Shown: piece by piece, positions 7,813 through 15,144 of the stretch
Numbering within the stretch: the first letter of the stretch is position 1
Layout of the letters: every line of letters begins with the position of its first letter
Assembly (NCBI GenBank): GCA_023387135.1
Contig: JAEWIK010000008.1
Coordinates: forward strand, 1 to 19,115
Direction of reading: 5' to 3'
DNA: 19,115 nt
Origin: Actinomycetes bacterium
Lineage (GTDB): Bacteria > Actinomycetota > Actinomycetes > Propionibacteriales > Propionibacteriaceae
Program-made: the position numbers and the translations under genes
Notes under the pieces: model-generated
Seen by the model: only the letters and a program-made list of their open reading frames with translations
The model's database searches: none
What the model was told of the DNA's origin: nothing

Positions 7813-7833
7813 GTTGAGTCCGGTGCGCTCAAG
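7813..7833 (+). promoter_or_regulatory. HAIR-type operator for HspR upstream of lon
   Basis: The site is GTTGAGT, 7 bases, GCTCAAG. The HspR operator HAIR is CTTGAGT-N7-ACTCAAG, so 12 of 14 arm positions match and the spacing is exact. It lies directly before the lon ribosome binding site (GGAGG at 7838-7842). HspR control of lon through HAIR is established in Streptomyces; that this organism has HspR is assumed. Binding here would block transcription until heat or protein-folding stress relieves it. Confidence 0.8.
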
Positions 7834-7850
7834 TTTTGGAGGTTCCCATC

Positions 7851-10154
7851 GTGGCCACTCAGATACCCGTCCTCTTCCTCGACGACGTCGTGCTGCTGCC
7901 CGGCATGATCGTGCCCATCCCGCTCGACGAGGCCGCCCAGGCGGCGATCGACGCCGCCCAGACCTCGTCCGACGGTCAACTGCTGGCGGCTCCCAGGCTG
8001 GACGGCCACTACGGGTCGTTCGGCGTCGTCGCGACGGTGGAGAAGGTCGGCAAGATGCGCGGGGGCGCGACCGCCGCCGTGCTGCGGACGGGAGTCCGCG
8101 CCCGCATCGGCAGTGGGGTCACCGGCCCCGGCGCCGCGCTGTGGGTCGAGGCGGAGCCCATCGAGCAGCCGCCCGTGACCGAGCACGTCCGCGAACTGGC
8201 AAGCGAGTACAAGCGACTCGTCTCGTCGGTGCTGCAACGCAGCGAGGCCTGGCAGGTGATCGACTCGATCCACGCCATGGACGACCCCAGCGACCTGGCC
8301 GACACCGCCGGCTGGGCTCCCTACCTGTCCAACGATCGCAAGCGCGAGCTGCTGGAGACGCCCGACGTCGAGGCCAGGCTGAGGCTGCTCATCGAGTGGA
8401 CCCGGGACTACCTCGCCGAGTCCGAGGTGACCGAGAAGATCGGTGAGGACGTCAGGGAGTCTGTCGAGAAGCGGAATCGCGAGTTCCTGCTGCGCGAGCA
8501 GCTGAAGGCCATCCGCCGCGAACTCGGCGAGGGCGAGCCCGACGGCAGCGACGACTACCGTGCCAGGGTCGAGGCGGCGGACCTGCCCGACCACGTGCGG
8601 GAGGCCGCGCTGCGCGAGGTCGACAAGCTCGAACGCTCCAGCGACCAGAACCCCGAGGCCGGCTGGATCAGGACCTGGCTCGACACCGTCCTGGAGCTGC
8701 CGTGGACGGTGAAGACCGACGACTCGACGGACCTCGAAGCCGCACGGGCCGTGCTCGACGCCGACCACCACGGCCTCGACGAGGTGAAGGAGCGCATCGT
8801 CGAGTACCTCGGCGTCCGCACCCGGCGCGCCCAGCGCGGCCTGGAGGTGATCGGCGGACGCGGTTCCGGTGCGGTCATCCTGCTGGCAGGGCCTCCCGGC
8901 GTGGGCAAGACCTCGCTGGGGGAGTCGGTCGCGAGGACGCTCGGCAGGAAGTTCGTCAGGGTCGCGCTCGGCGGCATCCGTGACGAGGCGGAGATCCGCG
9001 GTCACCGCCGTACCTATGTCGGCGCGCTCCCGGGCCGGATAGTCCGGGCCATCAAGGAGGCGGGCTCGATGAACCCCGTCGTCCTGCTCGACGAGGTCGA
9101 CAAGGTGGGGGCCGACTACCGCGGCGACCCGGCCGCGGCGCTGCTGGAGGTCCTCGACCCCGCGCAGAACCACACGTTCAGGGACCACTACCTCGAACTC
9201 GACCTCGACCTCTCCGACGTGCTCTTCATCGCGACCGCCAACGTCCTGGAGACCATCCCGTCGGCGCTGTTCGACAGGATGGAGCTCATCTCCATCGACG
9301 GCTACACCGAGGACGACAAGGTCGCCATCGCCAGGGACTTCCTGGTGCCGCGACTGCTGGAGCGGGCGGCCGTCACCTCCGACGAGGTGATCATCACCGA
9401 CGACGCGCTGCGGGAGATCGCCGCGAACTACACCAGGGAAGCCGGTGTGAGGTCGTTCGAGAGGCTGTTGGCGAAGGCGTTCAGGAAGGCGGCGCTCAAG
9501 GACCTGCCGGTGACGATCGACGTCGGTGAGCTCAAGCAGCTCATCGGTAGGCCGCGGTTCACCCCCGAGTCGGGGGAGCGGACGGCGGTCCCGGGGGTCG
9601 CGTCGGGCCTGGCCGTCACGGGCATGGGCGGCGACGTGCTCTACATCGAGGCGTCACTGCTGCCGGGCAACACCCCGGGCCTCACCATCACCGGCCAGTT
9701 GGGCGACGTGATGAAGGAGTCGGCGCAGATCGCGCTCTCCTACGTGCGGGCCCACGCGCTGGAGTTGGGGGTGTCTCCCGAACAGCTCGAACACCCGCTG
9801 CACCTCCACGTGCCGGCGGGCGCCGTCCCGAAGGACGGCCCCTCGGCGGGAGTCACCATGACGACCGCGCTGGTCTCGCTGCTCACGGGCAGGAATGTCA
9901 GGTCCGAGGTCGGCATGACCGGCGAGGTGTCGCTGACGGGCAGGGTGCTGCCCATCGGCGGGGTGAAGCAGAAGCTGCTGGCGGCCCAGCGCGCGGGCCT
10001 CACCGAGGTGTTCCTGCCGAGCCGCAACGAGCCCGATCTCGACGACGTTCCCGCCGACGTGCTGGAGGCGGTGAAGGTGCGCGTGGTCTCCGACGTCCGC
10101 GAGATCCTCGGTTCCGCGCTGGAGTCGACCCGGACGGCGGCGGCCGCCGCCTGA
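7851..10154 (+). CDS. lon: ATP-dependent Lon protease (LonA)
   Basis: This cytosolic AAA+ serine protease degrades misfolded and selected regulatory proteins. Domains in order are the N-terminal LON substrate-binding domain (about 1-200), a helical linker, the AAA+ module with Walker A GPPGVGKT (347-354) and Walker B VVLLDEVD (D414, E415), and the C-terminal protease domain. The catalytic dyad is present: S665 in KDGPSAG and K708 in [10 protein letters not shown], 43 residues apart as in E. coli Lon. The GTG at 7851 is chosen because GGAGG lies eight bases before it; a TTG at 7836 overlaps that site. The length, 767 residues, is normal. The gene stands alone behind a HAIR operator and ends at a hairpin shared with the arsenate operon. 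Confidence 0.97.
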   Translation: MATQIPVLFLDDVVLLPGMIVPIPLDEAAQAAIDAAQTSSDGQLLAAPRLDGHYGSFGVVATVEKVGKMRGGATAAVLRTGVRARIGSGVTGPGAALWVEAEPIEQPPVTEHVRELASEYKRLVSSVLQRSEAWQVIDSIHAMDDPSDLADTAGWAPYLSNDRKRELLETPDVEARLRLLIEWTRDYLAESEVTEKIGEDVRESVEKRNREFLLREQLKAIRRELGEGEPDGSDDYRARVEAADLPDHVREAALREVDKLERSSDQNPEAGWIRTWLDTVLELPWTVKTDDSTDLEAARAVLDADHHGLDEVKERIVEYLGVRTRRAQRGLEVIGGRGSGAVILLAGPPGVGKTSLGESVARTLGRKFVRVALGGIRDEAEIRGHRRTYVGALPGRIVRAIKEAGSMNPVVLLDEVDKVGADYRGDPAAALLEVLDPAQNHTFRDHYLELDLDLSDVLFIATANVLETIPSALFDRMELISIDGYTEDDKVAIARDFLVPRLLERAAVTSDEVIITDDALREIAANYTREAGVRSFERLLAKAFRKAALKDLPVTIDVGELKQLIGRPRFTPESGERTAVPGVASGLAVTGMGGDVLYIEASLLPGNTPGLTITGQLGDVMKESAQIALSYVRAHALELGVSPEQLEHPLHLHVPAGAVPKDGPSAGVTMTTALVSLLTGRNVRSEVGMTGEVSLTGRVLPIGGVKQKLLAAQRAGLTEVFLPSRNEPDLDDVPADVLEAVKVRVVSDVREILGSALESTRTAAAAA

Positions 10155-10182
10155 GCACTCCCGTCGCGGCACTCATGAGGTT

Positions 10183-10209
10183 GGTGGCGATCCCGTCGGG
10201 GTCGCCACC
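10183..10209. terminator. Bidirectional hairpin between lon and arsC
   Basis: GGTGGCGA and TCGCCACC form a perfect 8-bp stem, extended inward by a T-G wobble and CCC/GGG around a GTC loop. It sits 28 bases after the lon stop and 43 bases after the stop of the convergent arsC gene, so it can serve both. Only a weak T-rich tract follows. Confidence 0.7.
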
Positions 10210-10252
10210 GATTCTCGTCTCGGCGGCCGTCAGCGGGTGACGGCGACCCGGC

Positions 10253-10663
10253 TCACGCCGTCGCGGGCAGGAGCTCGGCGAGCAACGCCTCGACCCGGCG
10301 CCTGATCTCGTCCCTGATGGGACGCACGTGGTCGAGGTCCTGGCCCGCAGGGTCGTCGAGCACCCAGTCCTCGTAACGCTTGCCCGGGTACCACGGGCAG
10401 GTGTCGCCGCAGCCCATCGTCACCACCACGTCGGCAGTCTTCACGGCGTCGGTGGTGAGGATCTTCGGCTGTTCGGCGGCGATGTCGATGCCTTCCTCGG
10501 CCATCGCCTGCACGGCGACGGGATTGATCAGGGACGCCGGCTCCGAGCCGGCGGACCTGACCTCGACCCGTCCGGCACCGAGCCGGTTGAGGTAGCCGGC
10601 CGCCATCTGCGACCGTCCCGCGTTGTGAATGCACACGAAGAGCACGACTGGCCTGTGACTCAT
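10253..10663 (-). CDS. arsC: Arsenate reductase, low-molecular-weight phosphatase type
   Basis: This 136-residue enzyme reduces arsenate to arsenite. It has the phosphatase P-loop CIHNAGRS (nucleophile C11), two further cysteines in MGCGDTCPWYPGKRYEDW (C85, C89) and a C-terminal helical region. The same CGDxCPxxPGKRYxDW pattern occurs in actinobacterial ArsC proteins. Whether electrons come from thioredoxin or mycothiol is not evident from the sequence. The ATG overlaps the stop of the upstream fusion gene (ATGA), so translation is coupled. The longer frame running to 11656 is not a gene: its upstream part lies out of frame over the fusion gene. No arsenite efflux gene is adjacent. Confidence 0.94.
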   Translation of the reverse strand: MSHRPVVLFVCIHNAGRSQMAAGYLNRLGAGRVEVRSAGSEPASLINPVAVQAMAEEGIDIAAEQPKILTTDAVKTADVVVTMGCGDTCPWYPGKRYEDWVLDDPAGQDLDHVRPIRDEIRRRVEALLAELLPATA

Positions 10664-11652
10664 TGATTTCCCATTTCTCGAGCCCCGATGTCGACGAGGA
10701 GTTGGCGGACCTTGAGTTCGACGGCGTCGGCTATCGACCTCACCTGTTCGAGCGGCAGTCCCTCGGGGTCCTGCAGGTCCCAGTCGAGATAGCGCTTGCC
10801 CGGGTACAGCGGGCAGGCGTCGCCGCAGCCCATGGTGACCACGACGTCGGCGGCGCCGAGGACATCGTCGGTCAGCGGCTTGGGGAACTCGGATCCCACG
10901 TCGATGCCGCGTTCGGTCATGACGTGTGCCACCACGGGGTTCACCTGCGCGCCCGGCAGGGAACCGGCCGAGCGGACGTGCACGCTGCCCTGGCCCAGCG
11001 TCCGGAGATAGCCGGCCGCCAGTTGTGAACGCCCGGCGTTGTGCGTGCAGAGCAGCAGCACCTCCGTGAGCGGCTTGGGCATTCTCCCCTCCGCCTGCGC
11101 GAGCGCCGTGAGCCTGTCCTCGGCGAAGCGAAGCGCCAGCACCGGGACGTGCGTCTTCACTGCCGCGGTCCGGTAGAGCGACTGGTAGGACTCCCTGACC
11201 GCACGTTCGATCGTCTCGACGGCGAAGACTCCCGCGAACCTGTAGGCGAGGTCTTCGGCCCCCCGGTGGAGGACCTGCTCGGCGGTGCCGAGGCCCAGTT
11301 CCGGCCTGGCCCTGCCGCGCGGGGAGGGTGCGGGTGCCGGTTGGGCGGCGGCGCCCTCGACCAGGTCCCGCAGGAGGGTGTTGACGCCGTCCAGCGCTCG
11401 TGGGTTCAGACGGTAGGAGACGGTCGTCCCCGCGCGGGACCTCACCACGAGCCCGGCCTCGAAGAGGGCTTTGAGGTGGTGGGAGATCGTGGGCTGGGAG
11501 ACGGCGAAGGCGGTCCCGAGGTCGCCGGCGGTGGCGGGTTTCCCGGTCATCATCGCGAGGAGCCGCAGGCGTACCGGATCGGCGAGCGCCCGCAACGCGG
11601 GCACCAGGTCCTCGACCCTGCCGTCGACCTGAGCGGGACTGGAGATAGTCAC
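10660..11652 (-). CDS. ArsR repressor fused to ArsC-type phosphatase
   Basis: The 330-residue protein has three parts: an ArsR-type winged helix (about 10-95; recognition region VSQPTISHHLKALFEAGLV), a helical bundle (about 120-190, with AYRFAGVF and ESYQSLYRTA) and an ArsC/LMW-phosphatase domain (about 197-325) with P-loop CTHNAGRS (C202) and MGCGDACPLYPGKRY (C276, C280). The HTH domain contains no cysteine, so it lacks the arsenite-binding pair of classical ArsR. The ArsC domain may itself sense the ligand (inference). The GTG at 11652 is preferred because another in-frame GTG at 11670 lies inside a likely operator; neither has a ribosome binding site, suggesting a leaderless message. The two ArsC domains of this operon are clearly related, suggesting duplication. 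Confidence 0.9.
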   Translation of the reverse strand: MTISSPAQVDGRVEDLVPALRALADPVRLRLLAMMTGKPATAGDLGTAFAVSQPTISHHLKALFEAGLVVRSRAGTTVSYRLNPRALDGVNTLLRDLVEGAAAQPAPAPSPRGRARPELGLGTAEQVLHRGAEDLAYRFAGVFAVETIERAVRESYQSLYRTAAVKTHVPVLALRFAEDRLTALAQAEGRMPKPLTEVLLLCTHNAGRSQLAAGYLRTLGQGSVHVRSAGSLPGAQVNPVVAHVMTERGIDVGSEFPKPLTDDVLGAADVVVTMGCGDACPLYPGKRYLDWDLQDPEGLPLEQVRSIADAVELKVRQLLVDIGAREMGNQ

Positions 11653-11676
11653 ACATCTATATTGACTCACATCGAT
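11652..11676 (-). promoter_or_regulatory. Likely ArsR operator/promoter of the arsenate operon
   Basis: The plus strand shows ATTGA, six bases, TCGAT (11661-11676), an imperfect inverted repeat of the kind bound by ArsR/SmtB repressors. Overlapping it are two direct repeats, CACATCTAT (11652-11660) and CACATCGAT (11668-11676), 16 bases apart. The region also contains TATAGA on the minus strand, a possible -10 box. It sits at the 5' end of the fusion gene, consistent with autoregulation. Confidence 0.5.
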
Positions 11677-11758
11677 ACAGCACGCAAGGCCCCGCCGGAT
11701 CGTGGAGCGAGGAGAGGCTCGAACGCGACAGCTCGCACCGCGTTCGTTGCAGAAACGT

Positions 11759-11783
11759 GATTAAGGACCGTGGGGGTGGGTAA
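11759..11783 (+). promoter_or_regulatory. Candidate SigB-type promoter of csbD-family gene
   Basis: GATT, a 15-base spacer and GGGTAA fit GNNT-N14-16-GGGTAY with one mismatch at the last -10 base. The start codon lies 36 bases downstream with GGAGAGG between. CsbD is a classic SigB-controlled gene in Bacillus, which adds plausibility. A stem (GAACGCG at 11721-11727 with CGCGTTC at 11739-11745) lies upstream and would not be in this transcript. Confidence 0.4.
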
Positions 11784-11819
11784 TCGACAGTCCGAACCTA
11801 TCTGGAGAGGAATTGATCC

Positions 11820-12014
11820 ATGGGAATCGACGACAAGGCCAAGCACGAAGCCGAAGATCTCGGCGGCAAGGTGAAGGAAGGCTGGGGCCGACTCACCGAC
11901 GACGAGCAACTGGAAGCTGAAGGCAAGGTCGACCAGGCCAAGGCAGACGTCAAGAAGGCCAAGGATGCCGCGGTGGACAAGGTCGACGACACCACCGAAC
12001 GGCTCCTCCCCTGA
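11820..12014 (+). CDS. CsbD family stress protein
   Basis: This 64-residue, very hydrophilic protein is mostly Lys, Asp, Glu and Ala and has no membrane segment. It begins MGIDDKAKHEAEDLGGKVKE, followed by WGRLTDDEQLEAEGKVDQ, which is the CsbD signature (G..KE..G.LT.D..L..EGK..Q..G, here with the last part KADVKKAKDAA). Members are small general-stress proteins of unclear biochemical role, abundant under stress in many bacteria. GGAGAGG lies 11 bases before the ATG. The small membrane gene 33 bases downstream, on the same strand, probably forms an operon with it. Confidence 0.93.
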   Translation: MGIDDKAKHEAEDLGGKVKEGWGRLTDDEQLEAEGKVDQAKADVKKAKDAAVDKVDDTTERLLP

Positions 12015-12047
12015 CAGATGTTGACGCTTGACCGAAAGGAGTAAGTC

Positions 12048-12191
12048 ATGGCTACCCTGCTATGGATTCTGGCCGCTGTACTCGTGGTGTCCGGCATCTT
12101 CGCGATTATCCAGAAGCAAATTCTCTGGGGAATCGTGCTGATCGTGGTCGGACTCCTCGTTGGTCCCGGTGGAGTCAGCATCTTCACCTGA
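12048..12191 (+). CDS. Small hydrophobic GPGG-motif membrane protein (47 aa)
   Basis: The translated product has two predicted membrane helices (about 3-21, LLWILAAVLVVSGIFAII, and 25-39, LWGIVLIVVGLLVG), a short QKQ turn between them, and the C-terminal motif GPGGVSIF. Tiny hydrophobic proteins ending in GPGG-x-SIF recur in actinobacteria and I recall them near stress genes; their function is unknown. A good ribosome binding site (GAAAGGAG, 12034-12041) precedes the ATG by six bases. It follows csbD at 33 bases, so both probably belong to one stress operon. A strong hairpin follows the stop. Confidence 0.85.
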   Translation: MATLLWILAAVLVVSGIFAIIQKQILWGIVLIVVGLLVGPGGVSIFT

Positions 12192-12206
12192 TTCGCACCT
12201 GACGTG

Positions 12207-12240
12207 GTGGCCCGCACGCCGTCTTCCGCGAGCGGGCCAC
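12207..12240 (+). terminator. Hairpin after the csbD/GPGG operon
   Basis: GTGGCCCGC (12207-12215) pairs perfectly with GCGGGCCAC (12232-12240) around a 16-base loop, 15 bases after the stop of the GPGG gene. No T-run follows, as is common in actinobacteria. A second hairpin (GCGCGGG/CCCGCGC, 12259-12275, 3-base loop) follows closely. Together they fill most of the 187-base gap before the kinase gene. Confidence 0.55.
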
Positions 12241-12356
12241 TGCCATGTCGGCAACGCTGCGCGGGGTCCCCGCGCCCGGCCGCCGGCGAACGACGACACA
12301 TCACTTCTCGAATTCCACGTATCACCGCTGTGACAGGACGGGGTTAGTATCCACAC

Positions 12357-12377
12357 ATGACGAAACGACGATCCTGA
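12357..12377 (+). other. Possible leaderless 6-residue upstream ORF before the hybrid kinase
   Basis: ATG at 12357 opens MTKRRS and stops with TGA at 12375-12377, one base before the kinase ATG. TAGTAT (12345-12350) ends six bases before this ATG, the spacing of a -10 box for a leaderless transcript. The kinase ATG itself has no Shine-Dalgarno sequence, so its translation may depend on reinitiation after this short frame. This is inference from spacing alone. Confidence 0.35.
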
Positions 12378-12378
12378 G

Positions 12379-15102
12379 ATGACAGCGCCGGGGTCTGAAG
12401 GACTGCCAACACCTCTTAGCCCGCATGGCTTCGGCTGGTTGGATTGGGTTCGCCGACAAGGCGAGATGGGCGCACGCATCGCCGAGTACAGGTGGGCCGA
12501 GACTCCGCTGGGTGACCTCGCGGACTGGGACGAGCCGCTGCGCCAGGCTGTCGCGCTCATCGTGGGCTCCGCGATCCCGATGTCGGTCGTCTGGGGCCCG
12601 GACCTCACCCTTCTCTACAACGATGCGTGCCGCGAACTCTACGGTGCGGCGCGCTACGCGTCCTCTCTCGGCAAGCCGGCCGCGCAGGCCTGGCCGGGCC
12701 CGGACGCCGGGTTCGACGAACTCCGGGGTGTCGTCGACTCCGGCAGCCCCTTCCTGGCGCTCAACAAGGCGGTGTGGCTCGACCGGAACGAGCCCCGCGA
12801 ACCTTCCTACCTGACCTTCGGGCATGCCCCGCTGCAGTCGGTGGCGGGGGAGACCGCGGGGGTGCTCACGGTCTTCCTCGAGAACGAGGAGTTGGCGACA
12901 GAACGCGAACGGGCAGCCCATGTCGCAGAACTCGGGGAGGCGAAGTCGGCCTTCTTCGCCGCGCTGAGCCACGAGTTCAGGACACCGCTCGCGCTGATCG
13001 CCGCGCCGCTGGAGCAGGCCCTCGACGAGCGCGCCACCCTGCCCAGGGACGTCGCCAAGGGACTCACTGTCGCGCGCGTCAACGTCGCCCGGCTCACCCG
13101 CATGGTCGACGCATTGCTGGACTTCAGCAGGCTCGAAGCCACGCGGGTCGTCCCGAACCTCTCCAGGCTCGACCTCGTCCGCTTCACGCGCGGGCTGGCC
13201 GCCAACTTCGCGCCCGCGATGGAACGCGCCGGCCTCGACTTCACCGCCGAGGTGGACGACGCCGTGGGCGAGGTGAGCGTCGACCAGGACATGTACGAGC
13301 GCATCGTGCTTAACCTGCTGTCGAACGCGCTGAAGTACACCCCCGCCGGGGCCGTGCGCTTCACCCTCACCGCGGACGGTCCCGCCCACTATCTCGTCGC
13401 GGTCACCGACACGGGCGTCGGCATCGCCCCCGACGACCAGGGGCGGGTCTTCGAGAGGTTCGAGCGGGTCACCGCCGCGCGCACGTCGAGGACCACCACC
13501 GGTGCCGGCATCGGGCTCGCCATGGTCAAGGAACTCACGGAGTTGCTGGGCGGGACAGTCGAACTGGAGTCCGCCCCTGACGTCGGCAGCACCTTCAGGG
13601 TCAGGCTGCCACGCGCCCCCGAGCGCCCGGACAGGCCGGGCCACTCCATCACCCCGAGGGGCGTCGACTCGTTCGTCGCCGAGATCGACCAGTGGCAACC
13701 GTCGGCAGAGCGCACGTCGCGCGGCGCCTCGCACGCGCACCGGCCGAAGCTCGTCCTCGTCGAGGACGCGCCCGACCTCACCGAGTACCTCGTCGACCTG
13801 CTCTCCGACACCTATGACGTCGTCGCGTTCCCCGACGCCGAAGGCGCGGTCGAGGCACTGCGCGACGGCGGCGCCGAACTGCTGCTGTCCGACATGCGGC
13901 TCCCCGGCATGGACGGCGTCGAGCTGACCGCGCTCGTCAGGGCCGACCCGGCGCTGCGTGACCTCCCGGTGCTGGTGCTGTCGTCCCAGGCCGACGGCGA
14001 GACCTCGGCGAGCGCGCTGCTCGCCGGCGCCGACGACTACGTGGTGAAGCCGTTCATCCCGCACGACCTGAGGGCCAGGCTCGCCGCCAAGCTCAACCAG
14101 GCGAAGGTGCGCTCGATGGACTCGGCCTGGCGACGGGCGGTCATCGCCACGCTCAGCGAGGCGGTCATGATCTTCGACTCCGAAGGGCTCGTGATCGAGG
14201 TCAACGACGCCTTCACCCAACTCTTCGGCTACGGGCTGGACGACGGGCCGCTGCGTCCGCCCTATCCGTGGTGGCCGACCCGCGAGGAGGATCCCGCCGC
14301 CTTCGAGGCCGTGCAGAAGATCTACGCGCAGGCCGAGCGGGGAGGCCCGGCGAGGGCCGAACTGATGATGTTCACCCGCGACAGGAAGCCGATCTGGGTG
14401 AACACGACCGGCGCGACGGTCAACAACCCCGAGACCGGCGCGAGCATCCACATCAGGACCGTGCGCGACGTGACCCGTGCGAGGGCCGCCCAGGAACGGC
14501 GCACCGCCGCGGCGCAGGTGAGCGCCGACTTCAGCTCGATCGACGATCTCGCGACCCTCATGGGCGTGGCGAGGCACGGGCTGGAACTCCTCTTCGACGG
14601 CGAGTGCACGATTCAGCTCACCCTCTCCGAAGGGTCGGTGTTGTTCTCACGCGGACGGGTGGTGGAAGCCGACGAGCTAGGGGAGCAGACACGCCGCGGG
14701 CTGGCGGGCAAGCCCAGCCCCGACACCGTGAGCCTGCGGCCCGGCATCCTGCTGGTCGCCTCGGCGAGCACGCAGTGCCGCGCCTGGGTGCAGTTCCCGA
14801 AGCCGCGCCGGATCGGGCCGGACGAGATGATCGTGGCCGACCTGCTCGCGCAGGCGCTCGCGCTGGCCGTCGACAGGCTGCTGAGCAGCAAGGAGGCCGC
14901 CGAACGGGAGGCAGGTCTCGTCCAGGCGCTCGCCAGTCACCGGCTCATAGGTCAGGCGGTGGGCATCCTCGTGGAGCGGCACAGGCTGCTGCCGGCCCAG
15001 GCTTTCGACAAGCTCAGGCGGGCCAGCCAGAATCGCAACCTGAAGGTGCGCGACCTGGCCGCCAGGGTCATCGAGACCGGGTCGGACCCCGAGAACGCAT
15101 GA
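12379..15102 (+). CDS. Hybrid sensor histidine kinase-receiver-PAS-GAF-ANTAR protein
   Basis: This 907-residue cytoplasmic protein has no membrane segments. In order: a PAS-like sensor (about 25-170, with WGPDLTLLYNDACRELYG), HisKA with H198 in ALSHEFRTPL, HATPase (about 295-412; N316, DTGVGI, GAGIGLAMVK), receiver (about 457-575; E462/D463, phospho-acceptor D505 in LLLSDMRLPGMDG, K557), PAS (about 585-700, with PYPWWP), a GAF-like region (about 715-840), and a C-terminal ANTAR domain (about 850-900; HRLIGQAVGILVERH). ANTAR domains bind paired RNA hairpins and prevent transcription termination. The protein could thus sense a signal, phosphorylate its own receiver and act on RNA in one chain. 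All kinase and receiver residues look intact. No partner response regulator is adjacent. The signal and RNA targets are unknown. Confidence 0.95.
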   Translation: MTAPGSEGLPTPLSPHGFGWLDWVRRQGEMGARIAEYRWAETPLGDLADWDEPLRQAVALIVGSAIPMSVVWGPDLTLLYNDACRELYGAARYASSLGKPAAQAWPGPDAGFDELRGVVDSGSPFLALNKAVWLDRNEPREPSYLTFGHAPLQSVAGETAGVLTVFLENEELATERERAAHVAELGEAKSAFFAALSHEFRTPLALIAAPLEQALDERATLPRDVAKGLTVARVNVARLTRMVDALLDFSRLEATRVVPNLSRLDLVRFTRGLAANFAPAMERAGLDFTAEVDDAVGEVSVDQDMYERIVLNLLSNALKYTPAGAVRFTLTADGPAHYLVAVTDTGVGIAPDDQGRVFERFERVTAARTSRTTTGAGIGLAMVKELTELLGGTVELESAPDVGSTFRVRLPRAPERPDRPGHSITPRGVDSFVAEIDQWQPSAERTSRGASHAHRPKLVLVEDAPDLTEYLVDLLSDTYDVVAFPDAEGAVEALRDGGAELLLSDMRLPGMDGVELTALVRADPALRDLPVLVLSSQADGETSASALLAGADDYVVKPFIPHDLRARLAAKLNQAKVRSMDSAWRRAVIATLSEAVMIFDSEGLVIEVNDAFTQLFGYGLDDGPLRPPYPWWPTREEDPAAFEAVQKIYAQAERGGPARAELMMFTRDRKPIWVNTTGATVNNPETGASIHIRTVRDVTRARAAQERRTAAAQVSADFSSIDDLATLMGVARHGLELLFDGECTIQLTLSEGSVLFSRGRVVEADELGEQTRRGLAGKPSPDTVSLRPGILLVASASTQCRAWVQFPKPRRIGPDEMIVADLLAQALALAVDRLLSSKEAAEREAGLVQALASHRLIGQAVGILVERHRLLPAQAFDKLRRASQNRNLKVRDLAARVIETGSDPENA

Positions 15103-15107
15103 AAAGG

Positions 15108-15137
15108 ACCCCTGTGGAGTCGCGGCTCCACAGGGGT
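15108..15137. terminator. Strong bidirectional hairpin after the hybrid kinase
   Basis: ACCCCTGTGGAG and CTCCACAGGGGT form a perfect 12-bp stem around a six-base loop (TCGCGG). It starts six bases after the kinase stop and lies eight bases beyond the stop of the convergent small acidic protein. On the minus strand the stem is followed by CCTTTT, so it should terminate both genes. Confidence 0.85.
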
Positions 15138-15144
15138 CGTCTGC

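Noticed and set aside
7734..9188. Long minus-strand frame opposite lon
   Set aside because: It is low-complexity shadow sequence across the lon coding region, its promoter region and the HAIR site.
10253..11656. 467-codon minus frame ending with ArsC
   Set aside because: Only its last 136 codons are ArsC. The rest is out of frame over the ArsR-ArsC fusion gene, and arsC has its own ATG in an ATGA overlap.
11708..11721. CGAG-GAGAGG-CTCG hairpin with a six-base loop as an ANTAR target
   Set aside because: The loop begins with G and has A at position 4, not the required A1/G4; there is no paired partner hairpin, and it lies upstream of the likely csbD transcript.
12322..14577. Minus-strand open frame of 751 codons opposite the kinase gene
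   Set aside because: It is an antisense shadow created by high GC; it shows no domain pattern, and the plus-strand frame carries clear kinase, receiver and ANTAR motifs.
15108..15137. Six-base-loop hairpin after the kinase as an ANTAR target
   Set aside because: The loop is TCGCGG, lacking A1 and G4, and its position between two convergent stops fits an ordinary terminator.
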